From Rudaea cellulosilytica DSM 22992 (GTDB taxonomy: Bacteria; Pseudomonadota; Gammaproteobacteria; Xanthomonadales; Rhodanobacteraceae): 64,000 nt of DNA. Where the stretch lies: assembly GCF_000378125.1 (NCBI RefSeq), contig NZ_KB899242.1, positions 496,001 to 560,000 on the forward strand, written 5' to 3'. The notes below the pieces were generated by a model, which was not told the DNA's origin, did not search any database, and saw only the letters and a program-made list of their open reading frames with translations. Positions 34,282-44,739 of the stretch are shown here, one piece after another (position 1 is the first letter of the stretch; each line of letters opens with the position of its first letter). The translations under genes and the position numbers were made by a program.

Positions 34282-36012
34282 CTAGGCGTCGATAGCGACG
34301 CCAGTTGCAGCGCTGCTGCGCTCGAGCCACCACAAGGCCGTCAGCGCGGCGAGCAGGGCCAGGAAGAACGGCCAGCGCGCGAGCGGCTGGCTGCGCGTCG
34401 CGGTCACAGACGTCGACAGCGGCACGCCGAGCAGCGCGCGCGTCGCGCGCTGGCTCTCGCCCGCAGCGAGACCGGTCGCTTCGTCGTGTGCGCGCACATA
34501 AAACGGCCAGCGTCGATTGCCGTCGAGCAGCGCATGCCAGCCCGCCAGCTCGGGCCAATGCGCGGCGCAGCCTCGTTCGTCGATGCCCAACGGCGAGCGC
34601 GTATTCCTTTCATCGACAACCGCGGCATCGGCGCCGATGCCGCAGAACACCACGCGCTCGTCGACACGCGCCGAACCTGAGCGCGAGGGATCCTCCTCGC
34701 CGCGCGCGCGCGCTACCGTTGCCAGCGTGCCGCCCCACAATGTCCCGTAGGCGGGAACCGAACCGGCGAGCGCAAGACGATAGCTGTCGGCGAGCAACCA
34801 AAGCGCAACGCGACCTCGATCGAGATTACGCGACCAGGCCAGCGCCGAACCGTCGTCGGCGCGCAGCAGCGGCGCGGCGTCGCCGGCTTCGACAGCGAAC
34901 TCATGCCGCGCGAAAGCGAGGCCAGAGTCGCCGAGGCCCAGCGTCTTGTCGAGCGCGACCGATGTCGGCGCATCGGCCGCGCGTACGCGAAAGCCGAGAT
35001 CCGCCCAGTCCGACGCGACCGCTGCCGGCAGCGGCCCGGTCACGCGCAACAGCAAGCCGAGGCCATCGTGCACGGCGGCAATCAGCACCTGTTTGCGCGG
35101 GGCCGCAAGCGCAGCCCACGTACGCTCGTCGACGATCGCGATATCGGCCTCACGCCACGCTGCCTCATCGGTTGCCGGCGTGCCCTCGCTCAACGCGACG
35201 CCGTCGCTCAGCGCAATCTGGCTGGTCAGCTCAAGGCCCGCATCGGCAGCCCAGCGACGCAGGTATTTCAGCTCCGCATCGGGTGCACCGGCCAGCAATA
35301 CGATCTTCAACGGCGAACCGTTGCGCACCGCCAGCGGCACCGTCACGCTGTCGACCACTGCGCCGTCGCGGTCGAACGCCTTGAGCGTGAACAGCGCGGT
35401 GCCCTCGCCCTTCGCATTCGCATGCAGGGCAAACCGGCCCTGCGTATCGAGCGCCTGCGCGGCGACGACCGCACCGGATGGATCGTGCAACTCGACGCGA
35501 CCGTCGGTGACCGCCTCAACGCGACCGTCGACGCGCCAGATGTTGCCGGCGCGCACCGAGGCGGGCGCGTCGAGCTCGACCAGACCACGCGGCAGCGGCG
35601 CGGCAGCGAACGTCGCGACGTGACCGCGCGCCACGTCGCGATCGCGCATCGGCAGACCGCTGCCGACAACGCGCAGGCGGCGCGCACCGGCGTGCACGCG
35701 CAGTGCAGTGCCGAGATCGGGTACGCGTTCGATCACCTTGTCCGCATCGACACCGGGCAACGCAACGATGGTCGCGGCCGCCGGCAGCGTGGCGAGCTGT
35801 GCGCGCGCCGCGCCAGGCGTGACGACGACGAGTTCATCGGCGCTGAAATCTTCATTGGTCGCAGGCGGAAACAGGCAGCAGTACGACAGCAGCGCCGCAG
35901 CGATCTGCAGGCCGATGCGCGCCAGGCGATAACGAGTTGCCTGCAGTGTGCGCAGTACACCGAGCACCACGGCGCCGGCGAGCAGCAGCGCGACGACCAG
36001 TGCGGCATTCAT
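34282..36012 (-). CDS. Membrane protein of unknown function in MoxR/DUF58 operon
   Basis: 576 aa. One hydrophobic helix at the N-terminus (ALVVALLLAGAVVLGVL), a second segment around IGLQIAAALLSYCCLF, a large soluble middle with class I glutamine-amidotransferase-like beta/alpha texture (KIVLLAGAPDAELKYLRRWAADAGLELTSQIA; DIAIVDERTWAAL), and a C-terminal helix WPFFLALLAALTALWWLERSS. The soluble part is therefore probably periplasmic. It is the last gene of the operon, overlapping DUF4175 by 4 bp (ATGA at 36009-36012). Such proteins accompany BatA/DUF58/MoxR sets, whose exact job is not established. I do not recognise a catalytic motif. Confidence 0.7.
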   Translation of the reverse strand: MNAALVVALLLAGAVVLGVLRTLQATRYRLARIGLQIAAALLSYCCLFPPATNEDFSADELVVVTPGAARAQLATLPAAATIVALPGVDADKVIERVPDLGTALRVHAGARRLRVVGSGLPMRDRDVARGHVATFAAAPLPRGLVELDAPASVRAGNIWRVDGRVEAVTDGRVELHDPSGAVVAAQALDTQGRFALHANAKGEGTALFTLKAFDRDGAVVDSVTVPLAVRNGSPLKIVLLAGAPDAELKYLRRWAADAGLELTSQIALSDGVALSEGTPATDEAAWREADIAIVDERTWAALAAPRKQVLIAAVHDGLGLLLRVTGPLPAAVASDWADLGFRVRAADAPTSVALDKTLGLGDSGLAFARHEFAVEAGDAAPLLRADDGSALAWSRNLDRGRVALWLLADSYRLALAGSVPAYGTLWGGTLATVARARGEEDPSRSGSARVDERVVFCGIGADAAVVDERNTRSPLGIDERGCAAHWPELAGWHALLDGNRRWPFYVRAHDEATGLAAGESQRATRALLGVPLSTSVTATRSQPLARWPFFLALLAALTALWWLERSSAATGVAIDA

Positions 36013-38108
36013 CGCCTCGTCCCCGCCTCGACGGTTCGCAATGCGTCGAGATAGATGCGACCCGCCGCATTCGGCGTCGCTCGCGTTGCCGCCGCCGCAG
36101 CTGGCGTCTGCAGCATCGGCCAGAGCAGATCGCGTAGCGAGGCACGACACTGCGCACAAGCCGGATCACGGCGCGCGCGGTCGATCGCGGCAAAGACGGC
36201 GAGCGCATCCGGCGTGGCCGCGGCATGCGCACGCAGCCACGCTTCGGCTGCGTCCCAATCCGGCGCGTTGTTCGTGGCCAGCGCCGCCCACAGCTGCGAT
36301 ATCGCTGTCGCATCGGCATCCACCGTAACCAGAGTGCCCCTGCGATCGTCGACGCCCTTGCGTTCGCCGCTGAGGCGCCGCGCCTCGTCCGGCACCGGCA
36401 ATTCGAGACCGACGCGCGCGAGGTAAATGCGCGTCGACTGCTGCACGCGCTTGATGAAATCGAGGGCGCGCCGTTCGTACGGCAGCGCCTGCGCCGGATC
36501 GCCCTGGCGCAGATGCAGTTCGGCCTGCCACATTTCGGCCAGAGCGGATTTCAGCGTCGCCTTGGTCTTGGGGTCGAGCAGGGTCGCCGCCTCGGCGATG
36601 TCGTGCACGTGGCCGTATTCGGCGACGAGATCGCCTTCGCTGCCGAATCCCGCCTGCCCTGCAGCCCGCGCCGGTGCGTCGTGATCGTCATGCGCAGCGC
36701 CTGCTTCTTTCTGCGCATGCGTTTCCGATTCTTCGCCAAGGAACTGCCCGTAGCGCAAGCGCAGGATTTTCTGGTCGGCGCCGATCGCGTCCGAACGGGC
36801 GAGGAACTTGTCGCCATCGAGTTTAGGCTTCTCGGCCAGCAGCGCCTCGCTGTCGATGATGATCTGGCGCTGGCTACGGAAGTAGGCGGGCAGCGTCTTC
36901 TGCACGAGGCCGTCGAGGCCGCTGGAATCGTTCGACGCTTCGGCCGGCCAGCGCAGAATAAAGCTCGCGCTGCGCGTCGTGTTCGCCACCGGCTCGCGGT
37001 TGTCGCTGACGGCGAGGCGCACGATCACGTCGTCGCCCTGGGCGATGCCGAGCGCAGCGAGGTCGAGCGTATGGCGAAAGCGCTGCTGCTTCGCACCGGC
37101 CGGCTCGCCTTGCAGCGCCAGCATCTGCTCCTTGAACTTGACGTTCTCGCCATTGCCTTGCGCGAGCGTGATCTGCAATTCGGCGTTCGCGATGCCGTAG
37201 TCGTCATTGGCCTCGAAGGCAAGGCTCCAGGTTTTCTGTTGTGCGTCGAGCAAACTCAGCGTTTTCGCGGGTTCGAGCACGCGTATCTCGGGCGCGTGAT
37301 CGGCGATCGCGTCGAGCCGATGCAGGCGATCGTCCGCCAGCGGTGGCGCACCTTCGACGGCAATGCGATACAGCGTCGATGCGACAAGCGCGCGTTCACC
37401 GACCCAATCCTCGCCGTCACGGCTCAAGGCAACGCGGCTGCCGTCGTGGAACAGCAGTGCCGCAGCGGCGGGCTGCGGATCGAAGCGCAGACTCCAGCGC
37501 AGATGCGAGCCTTCCGGCGCCTTCGCATCGAGCGCCGCCTCCGTGTGCGGCGCCATCTGCGTGTAAGCGGGCGCGGCGACGCCGACCTGTGTGCGCGTCA
37601 GCGCTGTCGAGGCCGACATGTTTTTTGCATTTGCTTGCGCAGCCTCGTCGATGCCGCGCGTACCCTGGCGCCAAAGCGCGGCGACGACCAGCATCGCCGC
37701 GGCAATAGCGAACGCGACGAAGAAGTGCAACCGTGGCCAAGCCGGGCGCAAATCGGCATCGATGCCGGCAAGCCGCGCCTGCACGCGCGTCCGCTGCAGG
37801 TTCTGCAACGACGACAACGCGGCCGTGTCTTGGAACAACAGCGCGGCACTGTCGTCCATCTGCAGCGCCGTCGCATCGAGCCGACGCGCAAGCCAGACCG
37901 CGTCGATGCCGCGCCACGCGCGCCACGCGACGACGCCGGTGCCAACCAGCGCCAGCGACACGGCAACGATCGCCGCGTGCGGACCGCCGATGCGCGCAGC
38001 CAGCACACCCGTCGCAATGACCATCGGTGCCGCCGCGATCGAGACGATGGCTAGGCCACGCCGTGCCGATGCGACACGCAGCCGGTGCAGCTGCGGGTCG
38101 AGGCTCAT
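36009..38108 (-). CDS. DUF4175-type membrane protein
   Basis: 699 aa. Two N-terminal membrane helices (IVSIAAAPMVIATGVLAARI; AAIVAVSLALVGTGVVAW), a third near residue 150 (FFVAFAIAAAMLVVAALW), then a long charged, mostly helical soluble part with MLALQGEPAGAKQQRFRHTLDLAALGIAQGDD in the middle and TLKSALAEMWQAELHLRQGDPAQALPYERRALDFIKR near the end. The start at 38108 overlaps the BatA-like gene by 4 bp; the frame stays open far upstream, but that part is out-of-frame shadow of the neighbour. It belongs to a set with MoxR and DUF58, likely an envelope complex assembled or remodelled by the AAA+ protein. Confidence 0.78.
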   Translation of the reverse strand: MSLDPQLHRLRVASARRGLAIVSIAAAPMVIATGVLAARIGGPHAAIVAVSLALVGTGVVAWRAWRGIDAVWLARRLDATALQMDDSAALLFQDTAALSSLQNLQRTRVQARLAGIDADLRPAWPRLHFFVAFAIAAAMLVVAALWRQGTRGIDEAAQANAKNMSASTALTRTQVGVAAPAYTQMAPHTEAALDAKAPEGSHLRWSLRFDPQPAAAALLFHDGSRVALSRDGEDWVGERALVASTLYRIAVEGAPPLADDRLHRLDAIADHAPEIRVLEPAKTLSLLDAQQKTWSLAFEANDDYGIANAELQITLAQGNGENVKFKEQMLALQGEPAGAKQQRFRHTLDLAALGIAQGDDVIVRLAVSDNREPVANTTRSASFILRWPAEASNDSSGLDGLVQKTLPAYFRSQRQIIIDSEALLAEKPKLDGDKFLARSDAIGADQKILRLRYGQFLGEESETHAQKEAGAAHDDHDAPARAAGQAGFGSEGDLVAEYGHVHDIAEAATLLDPKTKATLKSALAEMWQAELHLRQGDPAQALPYERRALDFIKRVQQSTRIYLARVGLELPVPDEARRLSGERKGVDDRRGTLVTVDADATAISQLWAALATNNAPDWDAAEAWLRAHAAATPDALAVFAAIDRARRDPACAQCRASLRDLLWPMLQTPAAAAATRATPNAAGRIYLDALRTVEAGTRR

Positions 38109-39271
38109 ATCTGCGCCTCCACGCTTCGTCGCGTCGCGACGAAGCGCTCGCACAGGAACAGCGCAGCGATCAGCAGCGCGAGCCACGCATCGAGCGAATG
38201 CGCCGATGCCGACGAGCGCATGGACGTTGCGCTCACTTCGGCCTCGATGCGCGGATGCATCGCGCTGGCCGGCGCATTCGTCGGCGCAGGCGATCCGCCG
38301 CCGAATGCGACACGCAGGCGATCCGGAAATTCCGCATCGAGCAGCAACGGCAGCTCCGCCGGCGTCAGCGCGCCCGGCAACGCGATCGTGCGGCCGTTGC
38401 CGCTGACCGCGACTTTCGCCAGCACGCGCCCGGCCGCATCGCGCCAAAGCGGTTCGCCATTCGCATCTGCGGCATTGCTCACAAGCGCGACGCCGCCATG
38501 ATCGAGCCAGCGCGTCAACGCCGGCGCCGACGGGGCGAGCCAGGCCAGCCAGTTGGTCGCCGCGGCGATCGGCGCATCGACAGGCTGCACGTCGAGCTCG
38601 TAACGCCCCGGTTCACCCTGGTTCCAGGCAGCGACCGCGGCACGCAGATAGCGCAGCGACGCTTCGGCGTCGCTTGCATAGCGCACCGCGATGCGAATGC
38701 GATCGACCGACGCCAGCGCCGCCTCGGCCGTGCGCCCCGGCGCGATGCGCCAGTCGACGGCACGCGACAGCCGCGGGCGTTCGCCGTCGAGGCCACCGAG
38801 TTGCTCCGGCGCAACCACGGTTAGTTGCACACTTGCCGGCAATTGCGCATCGAGTTCGCGCAGCAGGCTCGCAACCGGAATGTCCGCCGCCGCGACGGCC
38901 TCATCCAGATGCGGAAATCGCGGAGCGAGCCAATGCCATTCCGCGTCGACCGCACCGGCGGCTGCACGCGCGTCGGCCAGCGCGATGCCGGGCGTGACGA
39001 CGATCCACGGTCGCACCAAAGGCGCATCGCCTTGCCAAACCGGACGCGCCAGCAACAGTGCGAGAACGGCGAGCAAGGCGAGGCGCAACAGCAGCAGCCA
39101 TGGCCGCTCGAAGCGCAGCCGACGCTGCGGCCGCATGCGCTCGCCGATCCAGCGCAGCGCGGCAAAATCGGTCGTCGTCAGTTCGAGCCGACGCACGAGA
39201 TGGATCAACAGCGGCAGGGCGAGCGCAGCCAGCGCAGCGAGGCCGAACGGAGCGAGCAAAGCGATACTCAT
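38105..39271 (-). CDS. BatA-domain membrane protein
   Basis: 388 aa. The N-terminus MSIALLAPFGLAALAALALPLLIHLVRR and the second helix LLLLRLALLAVLALLLARPVW are the BatA (aerotolerance) N-terminal module, two helices with a short basic link. A soluble, probably periplasmic, domain follows (PWIVVTPGIALADARAAAG, HGGVALVSNAADANGEPLW), with a last helix SLDAWLALLIAALFLCERFV. It overlaps DUF58 by 4 bp and DUF4175 by 4 bp. No MIDAS (DxSxS) motif is visible, so it is not a complete von Willebrand-type BatA. Confidence 0.8.
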   Translation of the reverse strand: MSIALLAPFGLAALAALALPLLIHLVRRLELTTTDFAALRWIGERMRPQRRLRFERPWLLLLRLALLAVLALLLARPVWQGDAPLVRPWIVVTPGIALADARAAAGAVDAEWHWLAPRFPHLDEAVAAADIPVASLLRELDAQLPASVQLTVVAPEQLGGLDGERPRLSRAVDWRIAPGRTAEAALASVDRIRIAVRYASDAEASLRYLRAAVAAWNQGEPGRYELDVQPVDAPIAAATNWLAWLAPSAPALTRWLDHGGVALVSNAADANGEPLWRDAAGRVLAKVAVSGNGRTIALPGALTPAELPLLLDAEFPDRLRVAFGGGSPAPTNAPASAMHPRIEAEVSATSMRSSASAHSLDAWLALLIAALFLCERFVATRRSVEAQI

Positions 39272-40176
39272 GCAACGCTGCTCGCATCGCGGACATGTGT
39301 CGGGCCCGACGCGAACAGCGCGCGCAGCGGTTCGTCGAGCGGACGGTCGAGCACGTATTCAACGTAATCGACTCCGGCCGCGCCAAAGCGTCGCGCCAGT
39401 TCGGCACGCGCCGCGCCGAAGCGTTCCAGATAGTCGCGGCGTACTGCGGCCGCCTCGACGCGGCGTTCGGCGCCGGTTTCAGGATCGCGGAAACGATGTC
39501 CACCGGCGAACGGAAAGTCACGCTCTTCCGCGCTGAGCAATTGCACGGCCAGCACTTCGCGACGCGCGGCGGCGAGGCGCAGCGCGAGCTCGACAGCCGC
39601 GTCGTCGAAGAAATCTGAGAGCATGAGGACCACCGCCGGTGGCCGGACGCGCTCCCACAACGGCGCCAACGTCGCCGCATCGGGCCAATCGCCGGCGGCT
39701 TCGAGGCGCGCGAGTTCGAGCGTGCAGCGGTCGCGCTGGCGCGGGCCCAAGCCGGCGTGAACGAACGCGGGCGCGGCGCCGGCGAGCGCGAGCAGGCCGA
39801 AACGATCGCCCTGGCGCAAAGCGAGCTCGAACAGGCACGCGGCCAGCGTCTTCGCCGCGTCGAGCTTGCGCCAATCCGGCCGCGCGGCGTCGGCCTGGCG
39901 CATCGATGCGCTCGCGTCGACGATCGCCCACGCGGTCAGCGGGCTGTCGCGCTCGGCTTCGCGCACGAAGTAGCGGTCGGAGCGCGCATAGAGTTTCCAA
40001 TCGATGCGGCGCAGCTCGTCGCCGGGCTCGTAGGCGCGGTACTGGGCGAATTCGAGGCCGGCGCCGCGACTGCGGCTGGCGTGCTGCCCAAGCCCGTCGC
40101 CGCCGGCGCCGCGACGCGCGAGCAGGCGCAACTCGCGCAGGCGCGCGCGCAATTCGGGAGAAATCAGTTGCGCCAT
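39268..40176 (-). CDS. DUF58 domain-containing protein
   Basis: 302 aa, soluble. Conserved DUF58 core is GAGLEFAQYRAYEPGDELRRIDWKLYARSDRYFVREAERDSPL in pieces around residues 35-80; the von Willebrand-like fold shows in AWAIVDASASM (DxSxS, metal site) and PPAVVLMLSDFFDD. Such proteins are regular substrates or partners of MoxR ATPases. It lies 10 bp after moxR and overlaps the BatA-like gene. Confidence 0.9.
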   Translation of the reverse strand: MAQLISPELRARLRELRLLARRGAGGDGLGQHASRSRGAGLEFAQYRAYEPGDELRRIDWKLYARSDRYFVREAERDSPLTAWAIVDASASMRQADAARPDWRKLDAAKTLAACLFELALRQGDRFGLLALAGAAPAFVHAGLGPRQRDRCTLELARLEAAGDWPDAATLAPLWERVRPPAVVLMLSDFFDDAAVELALRLAAARREVLAVQLLSAEERDFPFAGGHRFRDPETGAERRVEAAAVRRDYLERFGAARAELARRFGAAGVDYVEYVLDRPLDEPLRALFASGPTHVRDASSVA

Positions 40177-40186
40177 CGGCGTCGGC

Positions 40187-41182
<996 letters not shown>

Positions 41183-41200
41183 GAGGTTTCTTTTATTAAG

Positions 41201-41935
41201 CTAGGCGGTCAGCGCGTAGATCACCACGTTAACCGCGAATTTCGTATTGTCTTCGGCGAGGAAACGCTTGTTGCGCCAGTCGTAGTCCCACTCGCAACCA
41301 TAGTCCTTGTTGCTGTAGAGCACGCCGAGGCGGCCGCCGACTTCGATGCCCTTCAGATAGTCGTGGACGATGTCGTCACCCCAGCCGTTGAGTTCGAATG
41401 CGGTGTTCGGCGGCCCGTCGAACTTGAAGAACGCATCGAAAACGGGATGCTTCTTCGGCAGTTTCGCCAGTGCGCCCTCGCCGAAGATCGAAGCCATCTC
41501 GCGCTCGAACGACTTGGCGAACAGGCCGTCGATGTCGTGGTTGCAGTCGTCGACGAGAACGAAGCCACCGTTGCGCACATAACGTTCGAAGTTACGCCTC
41601 TCGTCCGCATTGAACTCGACCAGCTTGTGCCCGGCCAGGTAGCAGAACGGTTGCGTCAGCATGCGCGAATCGGCCAGCGGCAGCACGCGCTCCTTGGTGT
41701 CCACGCGCAAGGTCGTGTATTGGATCAGCGCGTCGATCAGGTTCGACGGCATGCGCGCATCGACGTCCCAATCGCCCGATTCGTACATCAGGCGCGTGAA
41801 CCAGAAGTCGTAGGCAGGCCGAGAGCCGAGCGTCGGCTGCCGCTCGGCGACACCCGACTGCGCGCGCGCCTGCGACCCGAGCAAGGCTCCGGCGCCGCCA
41901 ACAAGCATCAGGTGAAGGAATTCGGCTCGGGTCAT
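41201..41935 (-). CDS. DUF4159 domain-containing exported protein
   Basis: 244 aa. The N-terminus MTRAEFLHLMLVGGAGALLGSQARAQ is a cleavable signal with Tat-like spacing but only one Arg in the motif. The DUF4159 domain starts PAYDFWFTRLMYESGDWDVD and contains NGGFVLVDDCNHD and EVGGRLGVLYSNKDYGCEWDY in pieces, with a glutamine-amidotransferase-like fold. It is the first gene of the minus operon with MoxR, DUF58, BatA and DUF4175 proteins. Function unknown; the conserved company suggests a shared envelope machine. Confidence 0.85.
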   Translation of the reverse strand: MTRAEFLHLMLVGGAGALLGSQARAQSGVAERQPTLGSRPAYDFWFTRLMYESGDWDVDARMPSNLIDALIQYTTLRVDTKERVLPLADSRMLTQPFCYLAGHKLVEFNADERRNFERYVRNGGFVLVDDCNHDIDGLFAKSFEREMASIFGEGALAKLPKKHPVFDAFFKFDGPPNTAFELNGWGDDIVHDYLKGIEVGGRLGVLYSNKDYGCEWDYDWRNKRFLAEDNTKFAVNVVIYALTA

Positions 41936-42004
41936 GTGTGGCGAAGGTGAAAGCGAGCACTCGGCAAACCGATTTGTTTTTCGACCTTCAACCCTGCTCC
42001 TCGC

Positions 42005-43345
42005 TTAGATCGCATCCGACAGTGAGGTGAAGGTGAAGTCGCGCAGCTTGATCGCAGGCAGCATCATCGGAAATGCCAGATCGAAGAAGAATACCGTGCG
42101 TTCGGGCCGGCCGATGTCCTCGACGTTGTTGAGCGCGATGACCACGGACTCGTTGAAACGAAAATTCCTGACCGGGTATTTGATTTCGCCGTTCTCGACG
42201 TAGAAAGTGCCGTCGCGGGTGAGCCCGGTCAACTGCATGGTCTGCGGATCAACCATGTTCACGTAATGGGTGCGCGTGATCAGAAGGCCTTTCGCCGTCG
42301 ACTTGACCAGATCGGCCGTGGATTTTTCGCCGCCAGCCATAATGACGTTGCCGGTTCCTCCGCTCGCCGCTTTGCCCTTCGCCGCGGCCCAATAGCGCGA
42401 ATAGTGGAGAGCGTCGATGCGGCCGCGCGTCACCAGTGGCATGCGCCGGCGCGGCGTGTCTTCCTCGTTCCACGGCAGCACGGGCGCCTGCGCATCCCAC
42501 GGATCGGTGTAGATGGTCACGCGTTCGTCGAACAATTTCTCGCCGAGCCGAGTGCCACCGCCCTTTTTGCTCAGGAAGCTGCGTCCTTCGTCGGCTTCGC
42601 GCGCGTCGAAGCCACCGCTCATCAGCCAGTACATCATCGGCATCAGCGCCTGCGGTTCGAGGATCACCGTGTACTTGCCCGGTTCGAGCGCCTTCGCCGC
42701 GACCGATTCCTTGGCCTTGCGCGCGGCGATCGCCACAGCTTCCTTCGCGTCGAAGGTCGAGACGTCGGCGGTGTTGCGCGCGACATAGCCCGAACCGCGG
42801 CCGTCTGCGGTGCGCACGGTGCAGGTGAAATCGATCGTCGTGTTTTCCTGGTAACCGAAGTTGCCTTTGCTGTTCGCGATCGCCGAGAACGAGTGGGTAT
42901 CGGTAAAGAAACCCGCCGCGACCAGCCCTTGTTTGCGGCAGGGCTCGATGCAATCGGCGGCAACCTGGGCGCGGTATTCCGGCGTGACCGTCGCGCTCTT
43001 GGCGACAAAGGTCTTGCTTGGCGCGTAGGTCTGCCTCTCGATCGCCGGGACGAACTCCGGATTTTCCGGCGCGAGGTGCGCGAGCTCCTCGGCGCGGCGC
43101 ACCGCCGCCGCGAGCGAGGCCTCGTCGAACCGGTTGGTCGTGACCGTGCCGACGCGCTTGCCGAAGGCGACCTCGACCGCGAGCTCGGCGTCGCGCACCG
43201 AACCGCTGGTCGAGGCGGTGTTGGCCGCGTAGCGGAGATTGCCGGTCTCCGCCCCGCTCAGCCTGGCCACGCACTGATCGGCCTTGGACAGGCCGATCGC
43301 CTTGTCGAGAATCTCCTTCGCTCCGCTTTCGCCGAACATGCCCAT
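42005..43345 (-). CDS. PmbA/TldE-like protein (second tandem copy)
   Basis: 446 aa. TldD/PmbA family, the TldE-type subunit without the HExxxH motif, which normally forms a heterodimeric protease with TldD. It ends RDFTFTSLSDAI, nearly the same as its upstream paralogue, and shares long blocks with it (PENPEFVPAIERQTY, YRAQVAADCIEPCRK, SAIANSKGNFGYQ, DEGRSFLSKKGGG). The start at 43345 or 43339 is uncertain, with only a weak GAGG upstream. It lies 44 bp after the first copy. The frame stays open far upstream across the neighbour, but that part is shadow. No signal peptide. Confidence 0.87.
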   Translation of the reverse strand: MGMFGESGAKEILDKAIGLSKADQCVARLSGAETGNLRYAANTASTSGSVRDAELAVEVAFGKRVGTVTTNRFDEASLAAAVRRAEELAHLAPENPEFVPAIERQTYAPSKTFVAKSATVTPEYRAQVAADCIEPCRKQGLVAAGFFTDTHSFSAIANSKGNFGYQENTTIDFTCTVRTADGRGSGYVARNTADVSTFDAKEAVAIAARKAKESVAAKALEPGKYTVILEPQALMPMMYWLMSGGFDAREADEGRSFLSKKGGGTRLGEKLFDERVTIYTDPWDAQAPVLPWNEEDTPRRRMPLVTRGRIDALHYSRYWAAAKGKAASGGTGNVIMAGGEKSTADLVKSTAKGLLITRTHYVNMVDPQTMQLTGLTRDGTFYVENGEIKYPVRNFRFNESVVIALNNVEDIGRPERTVFFFDLAFPMMLPAIKLRDFTFTSLSDAI

Positions 43346-43389
43346 GCGCCGGAACGCCTCGCTTTGCCAGGCCAGCGGCCCGCCCTTGG

Positions 43390-44724
43390 TCAAACCGCGT
43401 CCGACAACGACGTGAACGTGAAATCGCGGATCTTCATCGGCGGAATCATCATCACGAACGGCGATTCGTTGTCGCCGACACGCACCGGCTTGCCGATCTC
43501 CTCGATATTGTTGAGCATGATCGCCGGCGATTCGTTGAAACGGAAGTTTTTGATCGGATACTTGATCTCGCCGTTCTCGATGTAGAACGTGCCGTCGCGC
43601 GTGAGGCCGGTCAGCAACACGGTCTGCGGATCGACCATGCGGATGTACCAGGTGCGCGTGACGAGCACGCCCTTCTTGGTCGACTTGACCAGGTCCATCG
43701 TCGACTTGTCGCCGCCGACCATGATCAGGTTGCCGGGCTGGCCGACCGCCTTCTTGCCCTGCTTCTGCGCCCAATAACGCGAATACTGCAGGTAGTCGAC
43801 CTTGCCCTTGGTGATGATCGGCGTCTTCTCGCGAACGAGGCCATCGTTGTCCCACGGCAGCACGGCGGAGTTCGCATCCCACGGATCGGCGTAGATCGTC
43901 ACGCGCTCGTCGAACAGCTTCTCGCCAAGCTTGTTGCCGCCGCCTTTCTTCGACAAAAAGCTGCGGCCCTCGTCGGCCTGACGCGCGTCGAAGCCGAACA
44001 TCATGAAACTGATCAGGCCCGCGGTCGCGGCCGGCTCCATGATCACGGTGTACTTGCCCGGCTCGAGCGCCTTTGCGTCGACCGAACCCTTGGCCTTCTG
44101 CATCGCCGTCTTGATCTCGGCCTTCGCATCGAATCTGGCCACGTCCTCGAGGTTGCGCGCGACCCAGCCCGAGCCGTGGCCGTCCGCCGTGCGCACGGTG
44201 CAGGTGAAGTCCATGCCGCTCGATTTCTGGTAGCCGAAGTTGCCCTTGCTGTTGGCGATCGCGGCAAAATCCTCCTCGTCGCTGAAGAAGCCCGCGGCGA
44301 CGAGATTGTCCTTGCGGCACGGCTCGATGCAGTCCGCCGCGACCTGGGCGCGGTATTCGGGCGTGATCGCGGCGGTCTTCTGGGCAAACGTCGCCGTTGG
44401 TTTGTAGGCCTGTTTGTCGATCGCCGGCATGAACTCCGGATTCTCCGGCGCGAGCTTGGCCAGTTCCTCGGCGCGGCGCACGACTGCTTCGATCGACTTG
44501 TCGTCGAACGCGTTGATCGTCGCCGTGCCGGTGCGCTTGCCGAACGCGACCTGGACGACGAGGTCGGCATCGCTGACGTAACCGCTGGTCGAAACATTGT
44601 TGAGCGCGTAGCGCACATTGCCGCCGTTCGAGCCGGTCAGCTGCGCCGTGCATTCATCGGCCTTGGAGAATTTGATCGCCTTGTCGAGGATCGCCTTGGC
44701 CTGTTCTTCGCTGTAAATGGTCAT
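43390..44724 (-). CDS. PmbA/TldE-like protein (first tandem copy)
   Basis: 444 aa, starting MTIYSEEQAKAILDKAIKFSKADEC with no export signal. TldD/PmbA family, TldE type; no HExxxH. The conserved core includes GFDARQADEGRSFLSKKGGGNKLGEKLFDE in pieces, YSRYWAQKQGK and LTGLTRDGTFYIENGEIKYP. It follows the Tat-signalled TldD by 15 bp and precedes a second, similar copy. Two TldE-like subunits for one TldD could give two alternative heterodimers. Known substrates of TldD/E include unfolded peptides and the microcin B17 precursor. Confidence 0.9.
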   Translation of the reverse strand: MTIYSEEQAKAILDKAIKFSKADECTAQLTGSNGGNVRYALNNVSTSGYVSDADLVVQVAFGKRTGTATINAFDDKSIEAVVRRAEELAKLAPENPEFMPAIDKQAYKPTATFAQKTAAITPEYRAQVAADCIEPCRKDNLVAAGFFSDEEDFAAIANSKGNFGYQKSSGMDFTCTVRTADGHGSGWVARNLEDVARFDAKAEIKTAMQKAKGSVDAKALEPGKYTVIMEPAATAGLISFMMFGFDARQADEGRSFLSKKGGGNKLGEKLFDERVTIYADPWDANSAVLPWDNDGLVREKTPIITKGKVDYLQYSRYWAQKQGKKAVGQPGNLIMVGGDKSTMDLVKSTKKGVLVTRTWYIRMVDPQTVLLTGLTRDGTFYIENGEIKYPIKNFRFNESPAIMLNNIEEIGKPVRVGDNESPFVMMIPPMKIRDFTFTSLSDAV

Positions 44725-44739
44725 GGGTTGCTCCTGTTC

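Noticed and set aside
42005-44653. A single open frame of 882 codons seeming to fuse both PmbA/TldE genes
   Set aside because: Its first part is out of frame with the real upstream paralogue and reads as low-complexity Arg/Gly/Gln; only the part after 43345 matches the family. It is two separate genes.
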